Below are positions 51,254 through 60,350 of a stretch of DNA of 64,000 nucleotides, piece after piece. Origin of the DNA: CAWJHE01 sp963842455. GTDB lineage: Bacteria > Chloroflexota > Anaerolineae > Anaerolineales > UBA4823. Where the stretch lies: positions 682,001 through 746,000 of the forward strand of contig CAWJHE010000017.1 of assembly GCA_963842455.1 (NCBI GenBank), read 5' to 3'. The notes under the pieces are model-generated. The model was not told where the DNA came from, did no database searches, and saw nothing but the letters and a program-made list of their open reading frames with translations. The translations under genes and the position numbers were made by a program. The first letter of the stretch is position 1. Every line of letters starts with the position of its first letter.

Positions 51254-53451
51254 GCCAAACCTGCCTGCCGCGCTTTGCGGATGCTCTCGCGGGAGACCCG
51301 GCAAATAGGCGCAAAATCGCAATTCTCCCGACAAAGCGAGCCTCCTGGAGCGGGTTTTGCTGGCGCGCTGGGGAACACCCCCATGCGCACCTGTTGCACA
51401 TTCCTGGCAGCCTGCTGTAGAGCGCTTTCTACCAACTCGTTTTCTTCTACCCTTTCATGGAAAACCATGCGACCACTGGGTTTACGAGCAGGAATATGCA
51501 AATAAAAGCTCTCCTTCACCTGCGCCCCGGGAGCAAGCCAGTTGCGCTCTGCAGCCAGGGCATACAGGGCGGTTTGAAGCGCCAGCCCCTTCTCGATATC
51601 ATTTTTCGAATAAGGCGTGCTGCCGCTCTTATAGTCGATCACCCGCAAATTTCCGTCCACATCCTGGTCAATGCGGTCGATAAAGCCGCGCAGCTTGAAC
51701 TTCAGATCTTCTAATTGAATTTCGAGAGCTGGAGCGCTGTTTTGAAAACCAAAAGCCGCTTCCAGCAAATAGGGTTGGTAAGCCGCCCGCTCTCCATTTG
51801 CTTCACATTCCGAGCTCACCAGGGCGCGTAGCATGCGGCGCAGCTCCTGCTGTTCATAGTCCCACAGCGCGCCTGCTCGAAAACCAAATTTCCTGGGCGC
51901 CGTGGTGAATATATCCGTACAGCTCTGCTCCAGGTAGTTGGAAATCTCATCCAGGTTGGGAAGGATTGTTTCCAGGTGACTGGCTGCCAGGTTCCGGTAG
52001 AAATGTTCCAACACCGCGTGCAGCAAACTGCCCCGCTGCATGGCATCCAGACCATCTTGCGGCTCATCACGAACAGCCAGCTTCAGTACAACTTCGGCAA
52101 AGAAACCATAAGGACAGCTGGCAAAACGGTTCAGGCGCGAGGCGCTCCAGTAGTGCTGCTCACCAAAACGCTGCTCGATCTCACCTACCAGATCGGCTGA
52201 TTGGATAACGCCCTCAAACTCCCCTGGAGGAAGGTAGCTCTGCCTTTGCTGTATGACCGTCTGGGCTTGTTGAGCAAAAGTCCACAATTCAGCCACTTCA
52301 TGCGGGGCCTCATGAGCGCCAGCATAAGCCAGGGCAGTCAGCCATTCGGACAGACTGGCCGCCTGCTCCAGGGTGGGATGTTCGGCAATCTTGATCGTCT
52401 CCACCGGCAAATCGCTGCACCTTTCCAGAACAGCATCCCAATAAGGGGAGGCTTGCCAGGGAGCGCCGTTGTCATCAATGTAAGGTCTCAGCAAGGTTAA
52501 CCGCTGGCGCACATTGCCCAACACTTGCCACCACAGCGAAGCATCGTCAGCCGCTGTGTAACGGATGAGGGGCAAAGGGTGTTCCCGTCTTTCCAGGGGA
52601 GCAAACAAAACATCAATCGCCGGCGGCGCAGGGAATTCGCCTTCCGAAAGACCCAAGACAAACAGGTGCTGGAATTCGCGCGCCCGGCCTTCTTCCAGCC
52701 TGCCGAAGCGCACCTGGAGCTGGTCAGGCGCGGCGGGCAAGTGCATCCGCTGGAGGATATCCAACAGTTCAGCCCGGTAAGCATCCCAGGAGACGGTCTC
52801 ATCACCCATGGCAATCTCAGCCGCGGACAGCAACCTGCGCAAGGCGCTCATCAGCAAAGCCAAAGCCTCCAGATCTCGCTTAGTTTCTGGGCTCTCTTGA
52901 CAGCAAGCCAGGATGTCCAGGGTGATCGCCGGTTCTGCGGCTTCAGCATCTCCGCTGTCTTCTTCTGAAAACAGTCCAACCAGGGCAGCCTGGATCCAGG
53001 CGGTGTAATCAGCGTAGGTGGCGCTCGCTGGCGGTGTGAGATGATCGAAAAAGGCGCCCAAGCCCGCCTGTAACGAGAGCAGGTCGTCTGCAGGGGTTTG
53101 GGTTGCCAGGGCTGGCTTGCTGATGTCCTCATCATCCATATCCCGCAAACCGCTGTCTAATGGCGTTGTGGCAGCCATCCATTGATCACGGCCAGCAATC
53201 ACCAGTTGCTCCCGGCTGAGCTGATCCAGGGCATCGATCTGCTCCAGGGAAAGCCAGTTTTGGCGAATATAAGGGGAGCGCAGGCTGTCCAAGGTGGCGC
53301 GCCAGGGGAAATCCGGATTTAAATGCAGCAGGCGGATCAAAGCTGCGATGGCAGGGTTGGCAACCAGGGGCATTTTCATGCTCAACAGGCAGACCATATT
53401 CGCTGCCAACAGACCGCACAAGAGGTAAATAGATGGCGGGATTGGGAGCAA
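51250..53451 (-). CDS. addB: AddB-type nuclease, C-terminal piece (frameshifted gene)
   Basis: Authentic from about 53379 (MPLVANPAIAALIRLLHLN). A central helicase-like region includes LFVLGLSEGEFPAPP. The C-terminal PD-(D/E)XK nuclease domain has QRGSLLHAVLEHFYRN, LRGFIDRIDQDVDGNLRVID and DYKSG, giving Asp...Asp-x-Lys. Four cysteines for the AddB iron-sulfur staple are present: one in FASCPYGFF and three in CRENCDFAPIC near the C-terminus. The first 25 printed residues lie in shadow sequence. The TGA overlaps the addA start, so the two genes are coupled. Confidence 0.85.
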   Translation of the reverse strand: MLPIPPSIYLLCGLLAANMVCLLSMKMPLVANPAIAALIRLLHLNPDFPWRATLDSLRSPYIRQNWLSLEQIDALDQLSREQLVIAGRDQWMAATTPLDSGLRDMDDEDISKPALATQTPADDLLSLQAGLGAFFDHLTPPASATYADYTAWIQAALVGLFSEEDSGDAEAAEPAITLDILACCQESPETKRDLEALALLMSALRRLLSAAEIAMGDETVSWDAYRAELLDILQRMHLPAAPDQLQVRFGRLEEGRAREFQHLFVLGLSEGEFPAPPAIDVLFAPLERREHPLPLIRYTAADDASLWWQVLGNVRQRLTLLRPYIDDNGAPWQASPYWDAVLERCSDLPVETIKIAEHPTLEQAASLSEWLTALAYAGAHEAPHEVAELWTFAQQAQTVIQQRQSYLPPGEFEGVIQSADLVGEIEQRFGEQHYWSASRLNRFASCPYGFFAEVVLKLAVRDEPQDGLDAMQRGSLLHAVLEHFYRNLAASHLETILPNLDEISNYLEQSCTDIFTTAPRKFGFRAGALWDYEQQELRRMLRALVSSECEANGERAAYQPYLLEAAFGFQNSAPALEIQLEDLKFKLRGFIDRIDQDVDGNLRVIDYKSGSTPYSKNDIEKGLALQTALYALAAERNWLAPGAQVKESFYLHIPARKPSGRMVFHERVEENELVESALQQAARNVQQVRMGVFPSAPAKPAPGGSLCRENCDFAPICRVSRESIRKARQAGLA

Positions 53452-54418
53452 GGATGGCGACCTGGCTGGCTGAGACCCCAGCCAGGAGCAGGCGCTTAAC
53501 TTCCCGGAGAGTATATCTCACCTCAGCTTCACGCGATGGAGCTGCGACCATTTTCAGCGCCTCGCCATCTGCCGTCATTTTCTCACCGGGTTCAAACAGG
53601 GTTTTGTGCAGGTGGGCTAATGTAGGCACCTGGGAGTCGCTTGCTTCGATTTGCCTCACCTGGCAAGCCAGGTTGCGCAGGATCGCATCCCTGGTTTGAG
53701 CCAGGCGGGTCAATGCAGGGTCAGACTCAGAACGCCCGGCATCCCAGGCCAAATAAAGTTCCAGCACAGAAAACCGCCCTTGCAACTGCTGCAAAATGCG
53801 CAGCTGGACAGGGGTAAACTGGTCAAAACCCACAACAAATAGCGCTCCAGGGCTCTTCAGCAAGTTGGCATCCTGTTCCAGCGCCTCGGCGGCTACCCAC
53901 AGCAAACCGTCTGCATCTGAATAGGCATGCTGGTGCATAAAGGCCTGGTAGCGGTTATACACCTGCGCGAGCTGCCTGTCTCTTTCGTTTCCGGACTGGT
54001 TAGCGTACTCGGCGTACTCCTCAGGGGTGATGCCCTGGCTTTTCAGTTCGCGCACCCAGGATAGCAACACCTCGGTAAAACCTGGTTTGTCATGCACCGC
54101 TGCAAATGAAGAAAGGCTGCCCTCGTTGAACATCTCCTGCAGGATGCTGCGGATCAAGCGCCGGATAGCCGTGTCATGCATCTCCTGGATCGGAATGCCA
54201 GCTTCATCCAGGATGGTTTGCCCAAGCCGGTAAAACTGGATTAGGTGTACACCCAGCATATCCCCCAGTTTCTCTTGCAGGTCCTGGGTCACCCTGGCGG
54301 TTGGCAGCAGAACAGTGACAGGCGCAAAGGGGTTGCCCCGCTTCAGCTCATTTACCTGGAGTAGCAGGTCCTGTAGCGCTGTGTGGATATCAGGAACAAA
54401 GGTCAACTGTGTTGTCAT
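53186..54418 (-). CDS. addB: AddB-type nuclease, N-terminal piece (frameshifted gene)
   Basis: ATG 54418 (MTTQLTFVPDIHTALQDLL) is preferred over the TTG one codon earlier. The N-terminal UvrD-like domain of AddB/RexB is recognisable: PVTVLLPTARVTQDLQEKLG, GALFVVGFDQFTPVQLRIL, APSREAEVRYTLREVKRLLL and QVAILAPNPAIYLPLV. The frame breaks at the plus-strand T4 run 53373-53376. With one A fewer the protein reads LPVEHEMPLVANPAIA, joining the C-terminal piece. The printed C-terminus after about residue 348 is therefore spurious. Rejoined, AddB has about 1,055 residues. Confidence 0.8.
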   Translation of the reverse strand: MTTQLTFVPDIHTALQDLLLQVNELKRGNPFAPVTVLLPTARVTQDLQEKLGDMLGVHLIQFYRLGQTILDEAGIPIQEMHDTAIRRLIRSILQEMFNEGSLSSFAAVHDKPGFTEVLLSWVRELKSQGITPEEYAEYANQSGNERDRQLAQVYNRYQAFMHQHAYSDADGLLWVAAEALEQDANLLKSPGALFVVGFDQFTPVQLRILQQLQGRFSVLELYLAWDAGRSESDPALTRLAQTRDAILRNLACQVRQIEASDSQVPTLAHLHKTLFEPGEKMTADGEALKMVAAPSREAEVRYTLREVKRLLLAGVSASQVAILAPNPAIYLPLVRSVGSEYGLPVEHENAPGCQPCHRSFDPPAAFKSGFPLARHLGQPALPLYSPKLAFPGADRCPGSAQPGATGDCWP

Positions 54419-54430
54419 CAATACGAAAGC

Positions 54431-55030
54431 CTACTTTTTCGAGCCTGGTCTGCACTTTTTCAGCGCCAATGGCAGCAGGATAAAGGTCGCCAATGGCCAC
54501 ACCCAGGCCAAATCCCCCGGTCCACCCGGACCCGTGCGGGCTTCCTTACGCCGGATGCGCACCAGGCAATAGTTTTGAGTCAGTGCACCTAAACTTTCAT
54601 CATCCAGCTTGAGCGGGTCAATCCCGGCTGCGTAACTGGCAAAGCCGCTGGCAACCAGCACCTTGCGCAGCAGCTCCAGGCGTTGCGGGTGATCGGAGAC
54701 ATCTTCAGCGATACCTGCCCAGCGTCCCTCCAGCAGCCACACCTCAACTTCCGGGGTTGCCAGGATGTTGCGGTACCAATCCGCCTGGGCGCCAAAGCCT
54801 GCCAGGCAATACACATCCCCATCGACGAATGCATAATTTAGCGGCGTGCGGCGCAGCAGTCCAGTCTTGCGGCCGCGCTGGCTCAACACCATGATCCAGC
54901 CACCCCAGCGGGTGCCATTGCCGTAGCTCCCCAGTCCCAGGCGGAAGAGCAGCAACATGAACTTGTTGAAGTAACGGAAAGAGTTGCGTAAAAATTGATC
55001 GGTATCGGGGGAAAAAGTAGACGACTGCAT
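54431..55030 (-). CDS. Deazaflavin (F420)-dependent nitroreductase-family protein (DUF385/Ddn-like)
   Basis: 199 residues with AAGGAGG 6 bases before the ATG. The split-barrel FDOR fold is indicated by IMVLSQRGRKTGLLRRTPLNYA, GDVYCLAGFGAQADWYRNILATPEVEV and GRWAGIAEDVSD. These match Ddn-like proteins that bind F420 or act on quinones/nitroaromatics. The C-terminus has an extra hydrophobic helix (WVWPLATFILLPLALKK), so it may be membrane-attached. The stop lies 12 bases before the addB start on the same strand, so co-transcription is likely without obvious functional logic. F420 use is inferred from family membership. Confidence 0.85.
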   Translation of the reverse strand: MQSSTFSPDTDQFLRNSFRYFNKFMLLLFRLGLGSYGNGTRWGGWIMVLSQRGRKTGLLRRTPLNYAFVDGDVYCLAGFGAQADWYRNILATPEVEVWLLEGRWAGIAEDVSDHPQRLELLRKVLVASGFASYAAGIDPLKLDDESLGALTQNYCLVRIRRKEARTGPGGPGDLAWVWPLATFILLPLALKKCRPGSKK

Positions 55031-55122
55031 GCTGCCTCCTTGATGTTGGTATAAAGAGCCTCTGCTTTATTGTATAACAAATCAATGCTGCCTGGCAGAA
55101 TTCTCCAACCCTCACCCTTAGC

Positions 55123-55141
55123 CTCTCCCTGAAGGAGAGGA
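55123..55141. repeat. Short REP-like palindromic repeat
   Basis: CCTCTCC and GGAGAGG flank CTGAA inside the phrase CCTCACCCTTAGCCTCTCCC, a text that recurs as intergenic palindromic sequence in many bacterial genomes (general knowledge, not checked here). It lies in the 341-base gap 55031-55371, which contains no gene. Confidence 0.4.
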
Positions 55142-55293
55142 ACGCCTGCCTCGCCCCGCTGCGCAACCGTTTCTCCGGTTTCTCTCCAAACCACTACGGA
55201 ACCAAAGCTGCACCAATCTGTGCAATCCGTGGCGCTAACAAAGTTGTCAAAATTATCCGTTGACTGCAACCCAAAATTTTCTCATAAATCGTT

Positions 55294-55299
55294 TATAAT
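55294..55299 (+). promoter_or_regulatory. Candidate -10 element for the cytochrome-surE operon
   Basis: A perfect TATAAT followed by TTT lies 72 bases before the cytochrome start. No consensus -35 occurs at the usual distance. Confidence 0.4.
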
Positions 55300-55371
55300 T
55301 TTCAATGGCTCTGGTTTCAGACAGGGTGGGTGCGCACTCGATAATTAAGTAAGTCGAGGATGGTGGTTGTC

Positions 55372-57294
55372 ATGAACATGAGTCGCTCTACAATCATAAA
55401 AGCAAGTGTGATTGCTCTTGGTTTGTTGCTGGCCCTGGCGGGCATCGCTATGGCTGTGTTTGACCCTGCAACGCCACGCTATTCCTTTTTTCGCATCCAA
55501 GAGGCAGCTCAAGATATTCGCCTTAAGCTGACAAAAGACCCGGAAGGCAGGATAGAATTAAGTATTAAGATGGCAGATAGCCAGCTTAGCCATCTCGTTC
55601 AATTAGGCGGCACAAAATATGAGCCTGCAGCAACTCAAAACCTCTCAGCAGCTATACAACTGGTTGGTAATGAGATACTCTCGTTAGAGACAGGTCAAAA
55701 ACAGGCCCACCAGGAACAAGTAGAAATCTTCATCAGCCAGCTTCAGGCCACATTAATCCGTTTTGGCATCCCATCAAAAAACAATCCAGAAACGTCTCTA
55801 ATCCTGCAACAGCAAATTGAACAAATTATGCACAACTTAAATCCCGCAGCCAGTCAGGTCAGCATGCCTTTGATTAGTTCTAGCGCCCAGGCAGCGGTTC
55901 AAGTTTTCCAGCAACCCCAACAAAGCGTTCCCAGAACCGTACAGGAAGATTTTATTCCGATCTCAACACGCAACAACAAATTCGAGCCTCACGCAACGGA
56001 TAGTAAGTGCGCAACCTGTCATAGCTTTAAGGGTGTTTGTCTCCAGTGTCACCAGAATGTTTATCCTGATGAACATTACAGCCTGGAATGCACAACTTGT
56101 CATAGTTTTGAGGCCTGGCACCCTGTGGTGATTGATCATATCGCTTCCGGTTTTCATGATTGCAGCACCTGCCATGAAAAGCTTCGTCCAGAAACACATT
56201 ATGGTGGAGAATGCTCGCTGTGCCACAAAGTAACCGGCTGGTTACCCGCCAATTTTTCGCATACATCCATCGGTGAAACCGCTTGCAGAACTTGCCATGC
56301 AGCCAATGCGCCAGCAGGACATTTTCCTTTGGATTGCTCCGTTTGCCACTCCCCAATGAGCTGGCTGCCAGCTTTCGTAGATCACACCAATCCGGAAATG
56401 AAGGACTGCCTCAGCTGCCATTTTTACACTCAGCCGCCCAATCATTACAATCTGCAATGCTCCCTGTGTCATGTGCCAGTGGACTGGAGTATCATCAATT
56501 TCAACCACAAAGCAGCCGGCGCCTTGGATTGCCGTTCCTGCCACAAACCAGATGCTCCTCGCAATCATTATGATGCACAATGTTCAGCCTGCCACACGAC
56601 CACTGCCTGGCTACCCGCCGATTTCAACCACCAGGCAATCAACACTACAAATTGCCTGGCCTGCCATTCAAACACAGCCCCCAGTGGACACTATACTTAT
56701 AATTGCTCCTACTGCCATAACACCAATGACTGGTCAGATGTGACTTTTAATCATCAAATTGCTGGGGCTACCGACTGCTTAAGCTGCCATAGCCAGGATG
56801 CGCCAATCAATCACTTCGATGGACAATGCTCCACCTGCCACACAACTACTTCCTGGTTACCCGCATCTTTTAACCACGAGGCCTACGGAGCCACTGATTG
56901 TATCTCCTGCCACAGCAGTGATAAACCCAACAACCATTATATTGGGCAATGTTCTAATTGCCACACAACTACTGCATGGCTACCGGCTTACTTTGATCAT
57001 GCCGCCTATGGGGCGACCGATTGCCTCGCCTGCCATAGCGGAGATAAACCCAATAACCATTATATTGGACAGTGCTCCAATTGCCACAATACAAACGCCT
57101 GGTTGCCCGCCTTCTTCGATCATGACGCCTACGGGGCAACCGATTGTAACTCTTGCCATAAAAACGATGCACCCGCCGATCATTACGATTTACAGTGCTC
57201 TGAATGCCACACCACCAATGCCTGGCTGCCGGCAGATTACGACCACGAAGGCGCGACACAATGCAATAAATGCCACGATCCGGGACGCAAATGA
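55372..57294 (+). CDS. Exported multiheme cytochrome c with 22 CXXCH motifs in tandem two-heme repeats
   Basis: 640 residues from ATG 55372 with GGTGG upstream; 55360 and 55378 are alternatives. Residues 8-30 form a signal/anchor helix (IIKASVIALGLLLALAGIAM). A helical domain of about 150 residues follows (EAAQDIRLKLTKDPEGRIEL), resembling DUF5667-type regions. From Cys213 to the C-terminus I count 22 CXXCH heme sites (CATCH, CLQCH, CTTCH ... CSECH, CNKCH). The C-terminal two thirds repeat a unit of about 41 residues, with two hemes and the phrases TTxxWLPAxFNH, GATDCxxCHS and KPNNHYxGQCS. His residues between motifs can act as distal heme ligands. The likely role is a long electron conduit outside the membrane for extracellular or interspecies electron transfer. 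The stop overlaps the surE start. Confidence 0.92.
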   Translation: MNMSRSTIIKASVIALGLLLALAGIAMAVFDPATPRYSFFRIQEAAQDIRLKLTKDPEGRIELSIKMADSQLSHLVQLGGTKYEPAATQNLSAAIQLVGNEILSLETGQKQAHQEQVEIFISQLQATLIRFGIPSKNNPETSLILQQQIEQIMHNLNPAASQVSMPLISSSAQAAVQVFQQPQQSVPRTVQEDFIPISTRNNKFEPHATDSKCATCHSFKGVCLQCHQNVYPDEHYSLECTTCHSFEAWHPVVIDHIASGFHDCSTCHEKLRPETHYGGECSLCHKVTGWLPANFSHTSIGETACRTCHAANAPAGHFPLDCSVCHSPMSWLPAFVDHTNPEMKDCLSCHFYTQPPNHYNLQCSLCHVPVDWSIINFNHKAAGALDCRSCHKPDAPRNHYDAQCSACHTTTAWLPADFNHQAINTTNCLACHSNTAPSGHYTYNCSYCHNTNDWSDVTFNHQIAGATDCLSCHSQDAPINHFDGQCSTCHTTTSWLPASFNHEAYGATDCISCHSSDKPNNHYIGQCSNCHTTTAWLPAYFDHAAYGATDCLACHSGDKPNNHYIGQCSNCHNTNAWLPAFFDHDAYGATDCNSCHKNDAPADHYDLQCSECHTTNAWLPADYDHEGATQCNKCHDPGRK

Positions 57295-58097
57295 AACCAA
57301 TCCAAATCCTACTAACCAATGATGACGGTATCCAATCACCTGGATTATTTGCCACTGCCAAAGCGTTGGCGGCTATTGGCTTTGTCCAGGTGGTTGCCCC
57401 CCGAGACCAATCTTCCGGCGCAGGTCGCAGCTTGCCCGTTACATCCGACGGAAAGATTCATATTAATCAGGTGCAGGTCAACGACCAACCCTGGGAAGTC
57501 TATGCAGTGGGTGGCACTCCGGCACAAGCAGTGCTGCACGCTGTGCTTGAAATCTTGCCTTCAAAACCGAACCTGATTGTTTCAGGCATCAACTACGGGG
57601 AAAATGTTGGCAATGGGATCACAATCTCTGGCACAGTTGGCGCCGCCTTGGAAGGTGCATCCCTGGGTATCCCCGCACTGGCAGTCTCCCTGGAAACCGA
57701 TCAAGAACACCATTATTCCCTCTCCGAGGCGGTTGATTTCTCTGCAGCCGCGTATTTCACCGCTTACTTCAGCCGCTTGGTGTTATCCAAACGCTTTCCA
57801 GCTGATGTCGCCCTGCTCAAGATTGATGTCCCCTGCGATGCGACACCTGAAACTGGTTGGGTGGTGACACGCGTCTCTCCGAATCGTTACTTCGAACCGT
57901 TGAAACCCCAACGCGCCTCCTGGGATATGCCAGGAGTGGTTGGATATCGCGCCAAAGGAGATTATTCGCAAGAGGAACCTGGCACAGATGTCTATGCCCT
58001 GCACATCCAACATATGGTGTCGGTAACTCCTATCAGCCTGGATTTGACCGCGCGGGTGAATTTACACGAGTTTGAAGAGATTTTGCGTCAAGAATAA
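57291..58097 (+). CDS. surE: 5'/3'-nucleotidase SurE
   Basis: 268 residues from ATG 57291, overlapping the cytochrome stop (AATGA). Metal-binding motifs: ILLTNDDGIQSPG (Asp-Asp), a Ser in APRDQSSGAGRSL, and SGINYGENVGNGITISGTVGAALEG (Asn ligand). The C-terminal part has RVSPNRYFEPLKPQRASW. SurE dephosphorylates nucleoside monophosphates and short polyphosphates in stress and stationary phase. Coupling to a multiheme cytochrome is unusual and may only reflect shared transcription. The gene converges with the inositol monophosphatase-family gene, nine bases away. Confidence 0.96.
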   Translation: MKPIQILLTNDDGIQSPGLFATAKALAAIGFVQVVAPRDQSSGAGRSLPVTSDGKIHINQVQVNDQPWEVYAVGGTPAQAVLHAVLEILPSKPNLIVSGINYGENVGNGITISGTVGAALEGASLGIPALAVSLETDQEHHYSLSEAVDFSAAAYFTAYFSRLVLSKRFPADVALLKIDVPCDATPETGWVVTRVSPNRYFEPLKPQRASWDMPGVVGYRAKGDYSQEEPGTDVYALHIQHMVSVTPISLDLTARVNLHEFEEILRQE

Positions 58098-58106
58098 TTC
58101 CAACGT

Positions 58107-58883
58107 CTACAATCCACTGATCACCCGCAGCATTTGAGTATGTACACTCGGCGTTGCTGCCAGGATTGAAAAGGGGGGCTGCAAGAAATCCTGACCACCT
58201 TTCAAGTCGCTGACCCTGGCGCCAGATTCCTGTGCAATCAAAGCTCCTGCTGCCAGGTCCCATGGGGAAAGGCGCATCTCCCAGTATCCATCAAAACGAC
58301 CAGTTGCAACGTAGCACAAGTCCAGGGCTGCCGATCCTAAACGACGGACACCTTGCGAAATCAGGGAAAATTTCGTAAAAAGATCCAGGTTAGTTTGAGG
58401 ATTGGTGCGAATATCATAGGGAAAACCGGTAACCAGCAGACTTTGTTCCAACTCTTGAGCATGTGAAATGTGGATTGACTTGCCGTTTAGCCAGGCGCCT
58501 TTCCCAGCCTGAGCACTGAAACATTCATCTCTTAAGGGATCATAAACAACCCCAAGTATGATAGATCCATTTTGGACATAGGCAATCGAGACCGAGAAAA
58601 TCGGAATTCCATGAGCAAAATTTACCGTGCCATCTAAAGGATCTATATACCACTTACAACAGGCTTGTCCAGCAATGCCACCGCTTTCCTCCGCAACCAC
58701 AGCATGAAGAGGATATTGGCGTTGAATTTCACTCAGTAAAAAGGTTTCTGATTGACGATCAATCTCGGTCACCAAATCAATTTCACCTTTATAAGTAACC
58801 TGGTGGTTTTTTCCATAACCAGCACGCAAAATCTCACCAGCCTGCCGAGCCAAACTTTCAACATCAGATAAACTTGGGAACAT
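58107..58883 (-). CDS. Inositol monophosphatase family phosphatase
   Basis: 258 residues from ATG 58883, with AAGGAG 7 bases upstream; the frame to 58913 adds ten codons before the ribosome site. The Mg-binding signatures are clear: DLVTEIDRQSE, AEESGG (Glu), DPLDGTVNFAHGIP, and WDLAAGALIAQESG at the C-terminus. The family hydrolyses inositol-1-phosphate, 3'-phosphoadenosine 5'-phosphate, fructose-1,6-bisphosphate or related compounds; the substrate is not decidable here. Cytoplasmic. Confidence 0.93.
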   Translation of the reverse strand: MFPSLSDVESLARQAGEILRAGYGKNHQVTYKGEIDLVTEIDRQSETFLLSEIQRQYPLHAVVAEESGGIAGQACCKWYIDPLDGTVNFAHGIPIFSVSIAYVQNGSIILGVVYDPLRDECFSAQAGKGAWLNGKSIHISHAQELEQSLLVTGFPYDIRTNPQTNLDLFTKFSLISQGVRRLGSAALDLCYVATGRFDGYWEMRLSPWDLAAGALIAQESGARVSDLKGGQDFLQPPFSILAATPSVHTQMLRVISGL

Positions 58884-58945
58884 TAAAATACTCCTTTGCC
58901 AGAATACTGGCAATGATATCAGACATAATGCTCTTTGAGGAAAGG

Positions 58946-59575
58946 CTAGAGGGCTGTTTGGTATGGCTGCATCAAGTGATAAAGATCATCCAGTTCAGCC
59001 TGGATTTGCTGGCGCTGCAGGTAGGCATCTTCTAAAAAAGCTTGAAAGGCCACCTGTTGGTCAGGTGAAAGGGTGGACATCAAATGTTCAGTGCGCTGGA
59101 TTTGGCTCAACTTCTGTCTCAATTTATTTTCCAGACGCTCACGGTATCCCATAAAGAATTCAAATTCAGATAATGGCTCAGGCAAAGTTGCAGGACCAGC
59201 GGTCAAAACTTCCTGTACGGTGAATAAAAACTCTTCGGTATCCACCGGTTTCTCTAAGAAATGTAACACGCCCATGCGCATAACAAAGGATTTATCATCC
59301 GGTGTGACGTAGGTCGCTGAAAGCACGATGATAGGGATCTGGCTGGTCTTGGGATTACTGCGCAATTGCTGGATCATTGCAAATCCATCCAATTTAGGCA
59401 TCATCAAATCCGTGATGATCAATGCTGGACGTTCCTGGCTGACCAATTCAAGCGCTTCTTCTCCATTTTTGGCTGTAACAACAGGATAGCCTTTGAAACG
59501 CAATGTCACATCTAATAATTCCAGGATATTGGGGACATCCTCAACAACCAGGATTGGACCATAGGGAATACTCAT
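58946..59575 (-). CDS. Response regulator with receiver domain and helical C-terminal extension
   Basis: 209 residues. The receiver domain covers residues 6-125: acidic VVEDVPN, phospho-acceptor Asp in ALIITDLMMPKLDG (about residue 56), Thr/Ser switch in IIVLSATYV, and Lys in FLEKPVD. The C-terminal 80 residues are helical and charged (EFFMGYRERLENKLRQKLSQIQRTE) and contain no DNA-binding motif, so it probably works by protein contacts or dimerisation. No histidine kinase is next to it. It lies 62 bases upstream of the phosphatase gene on the same strand. Confidence 0.88.
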   Translation of the reverse strand: MSIPYGPILVVEDVPNILELLDVTLRFKGYPVVTAKNGEEALELVSQERPALIITDLMMPKLDGFAMIQQLRSNPKTSQIPIIVLSATYVTPDDKSFVMRMGVLHFLEKPVDTEEFLFTVQEVLTAGPATLPEPLSEFEFFMGYRERLENKLRQKLSQIQRTEHLMSTLSPDQQVAFQAFLEDAYLQRQQIQAELDDLYHLMQPYQTAL

Positions 59576-59641
59576 GGCTTTGATTGTATTCTTATTCTCT
59601 TACAACTGCAAATGACAAATCTGCAAGGGGGTGTGAATTGA

Positions 59642-60308
59642 TCAGGCCTCACCCAGCGATTCAACCTCAAGTTGGTCAAAAAAAGCGGCCATCTCCTGGT
59701 GCCTTTTCTCGGCCAGGGCTTTTCCAACGGTGGTGTATAAACGCGAGCTAATTTTGGCTAGCTTGAACAAATACTCATGGTAGGCGCTGTGCAGTTCACC
59801 CGCTTCCAGCTTTCCGGTGGCGAGAAAGGTCTGAGAGGGTTGGCAGTAAGCAGGAATGCCAGCCCTGGCGGCATAGGCGATGGCACGCGCCACGCCGATA
59901 GCGCCTATTGCATCCAATTTATCCGCATCAAACAGCACCTGCGCTTCCAGAGTCCCTGGTTGTTCAGATAAATCACGAAAACGGTGAGCACGGATGCAAT
60001 GCTGAACCGCCTGGATATCGTCCCCATTCCAGCCTTCAGCAAGCAAAATCTCACCGGCAAACTCAGTCGCTGCCATGTGATGAGTGAACCTTGAATGCGA
60101 CAATCCTGCTTTTAAGGTCGGACGCTCCGTAATCGTCTGCTCACCACCCACATCATGCAACAAAGCTGCTGCGCTTACAATGCGTAAATCGGCGCCCTTC
60201 TAACCGAGCGATTCGTTGAGACAGATCAAAAACACGAACAATATGATCATAACCGTGTACCGGGTCTGTAACTGAATACCAGGCTTTTGCCTGTTCAAGA
60301 GATGGCAT
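59642..60308 (-). CDS. HD-domain phosphohydrolase (one frameshift near the N-terminus)
   Basis: The likely start is ATG 60308 (MPSLEQAKAWYSVTDPVHGYDHIVRVFDLSQ). The uninterrupted frame below 60163 begins LHDVGGEQTITERP. The two join if one G is removed from the G3 run on the minus strand (plus C3, 60195-60197), reading EGADLRIVSAAALLHDVGG. HD-superfamily metal residues are visible: His in HGYDH, His-Asp in LLHDVGG, His in QHCIRAHRF, and Asp in LFDADKLDAIG. Length about 222 residues. It resembles small HD hydrolases that act on nucleotides or phosphate esters; the substrate is unknown. Confidence 0.85.
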
Positions 60309-60350
60309 TTTGCGGAACCTTTTTCTTTTAGAAGGAAAAATTACAGGTGA

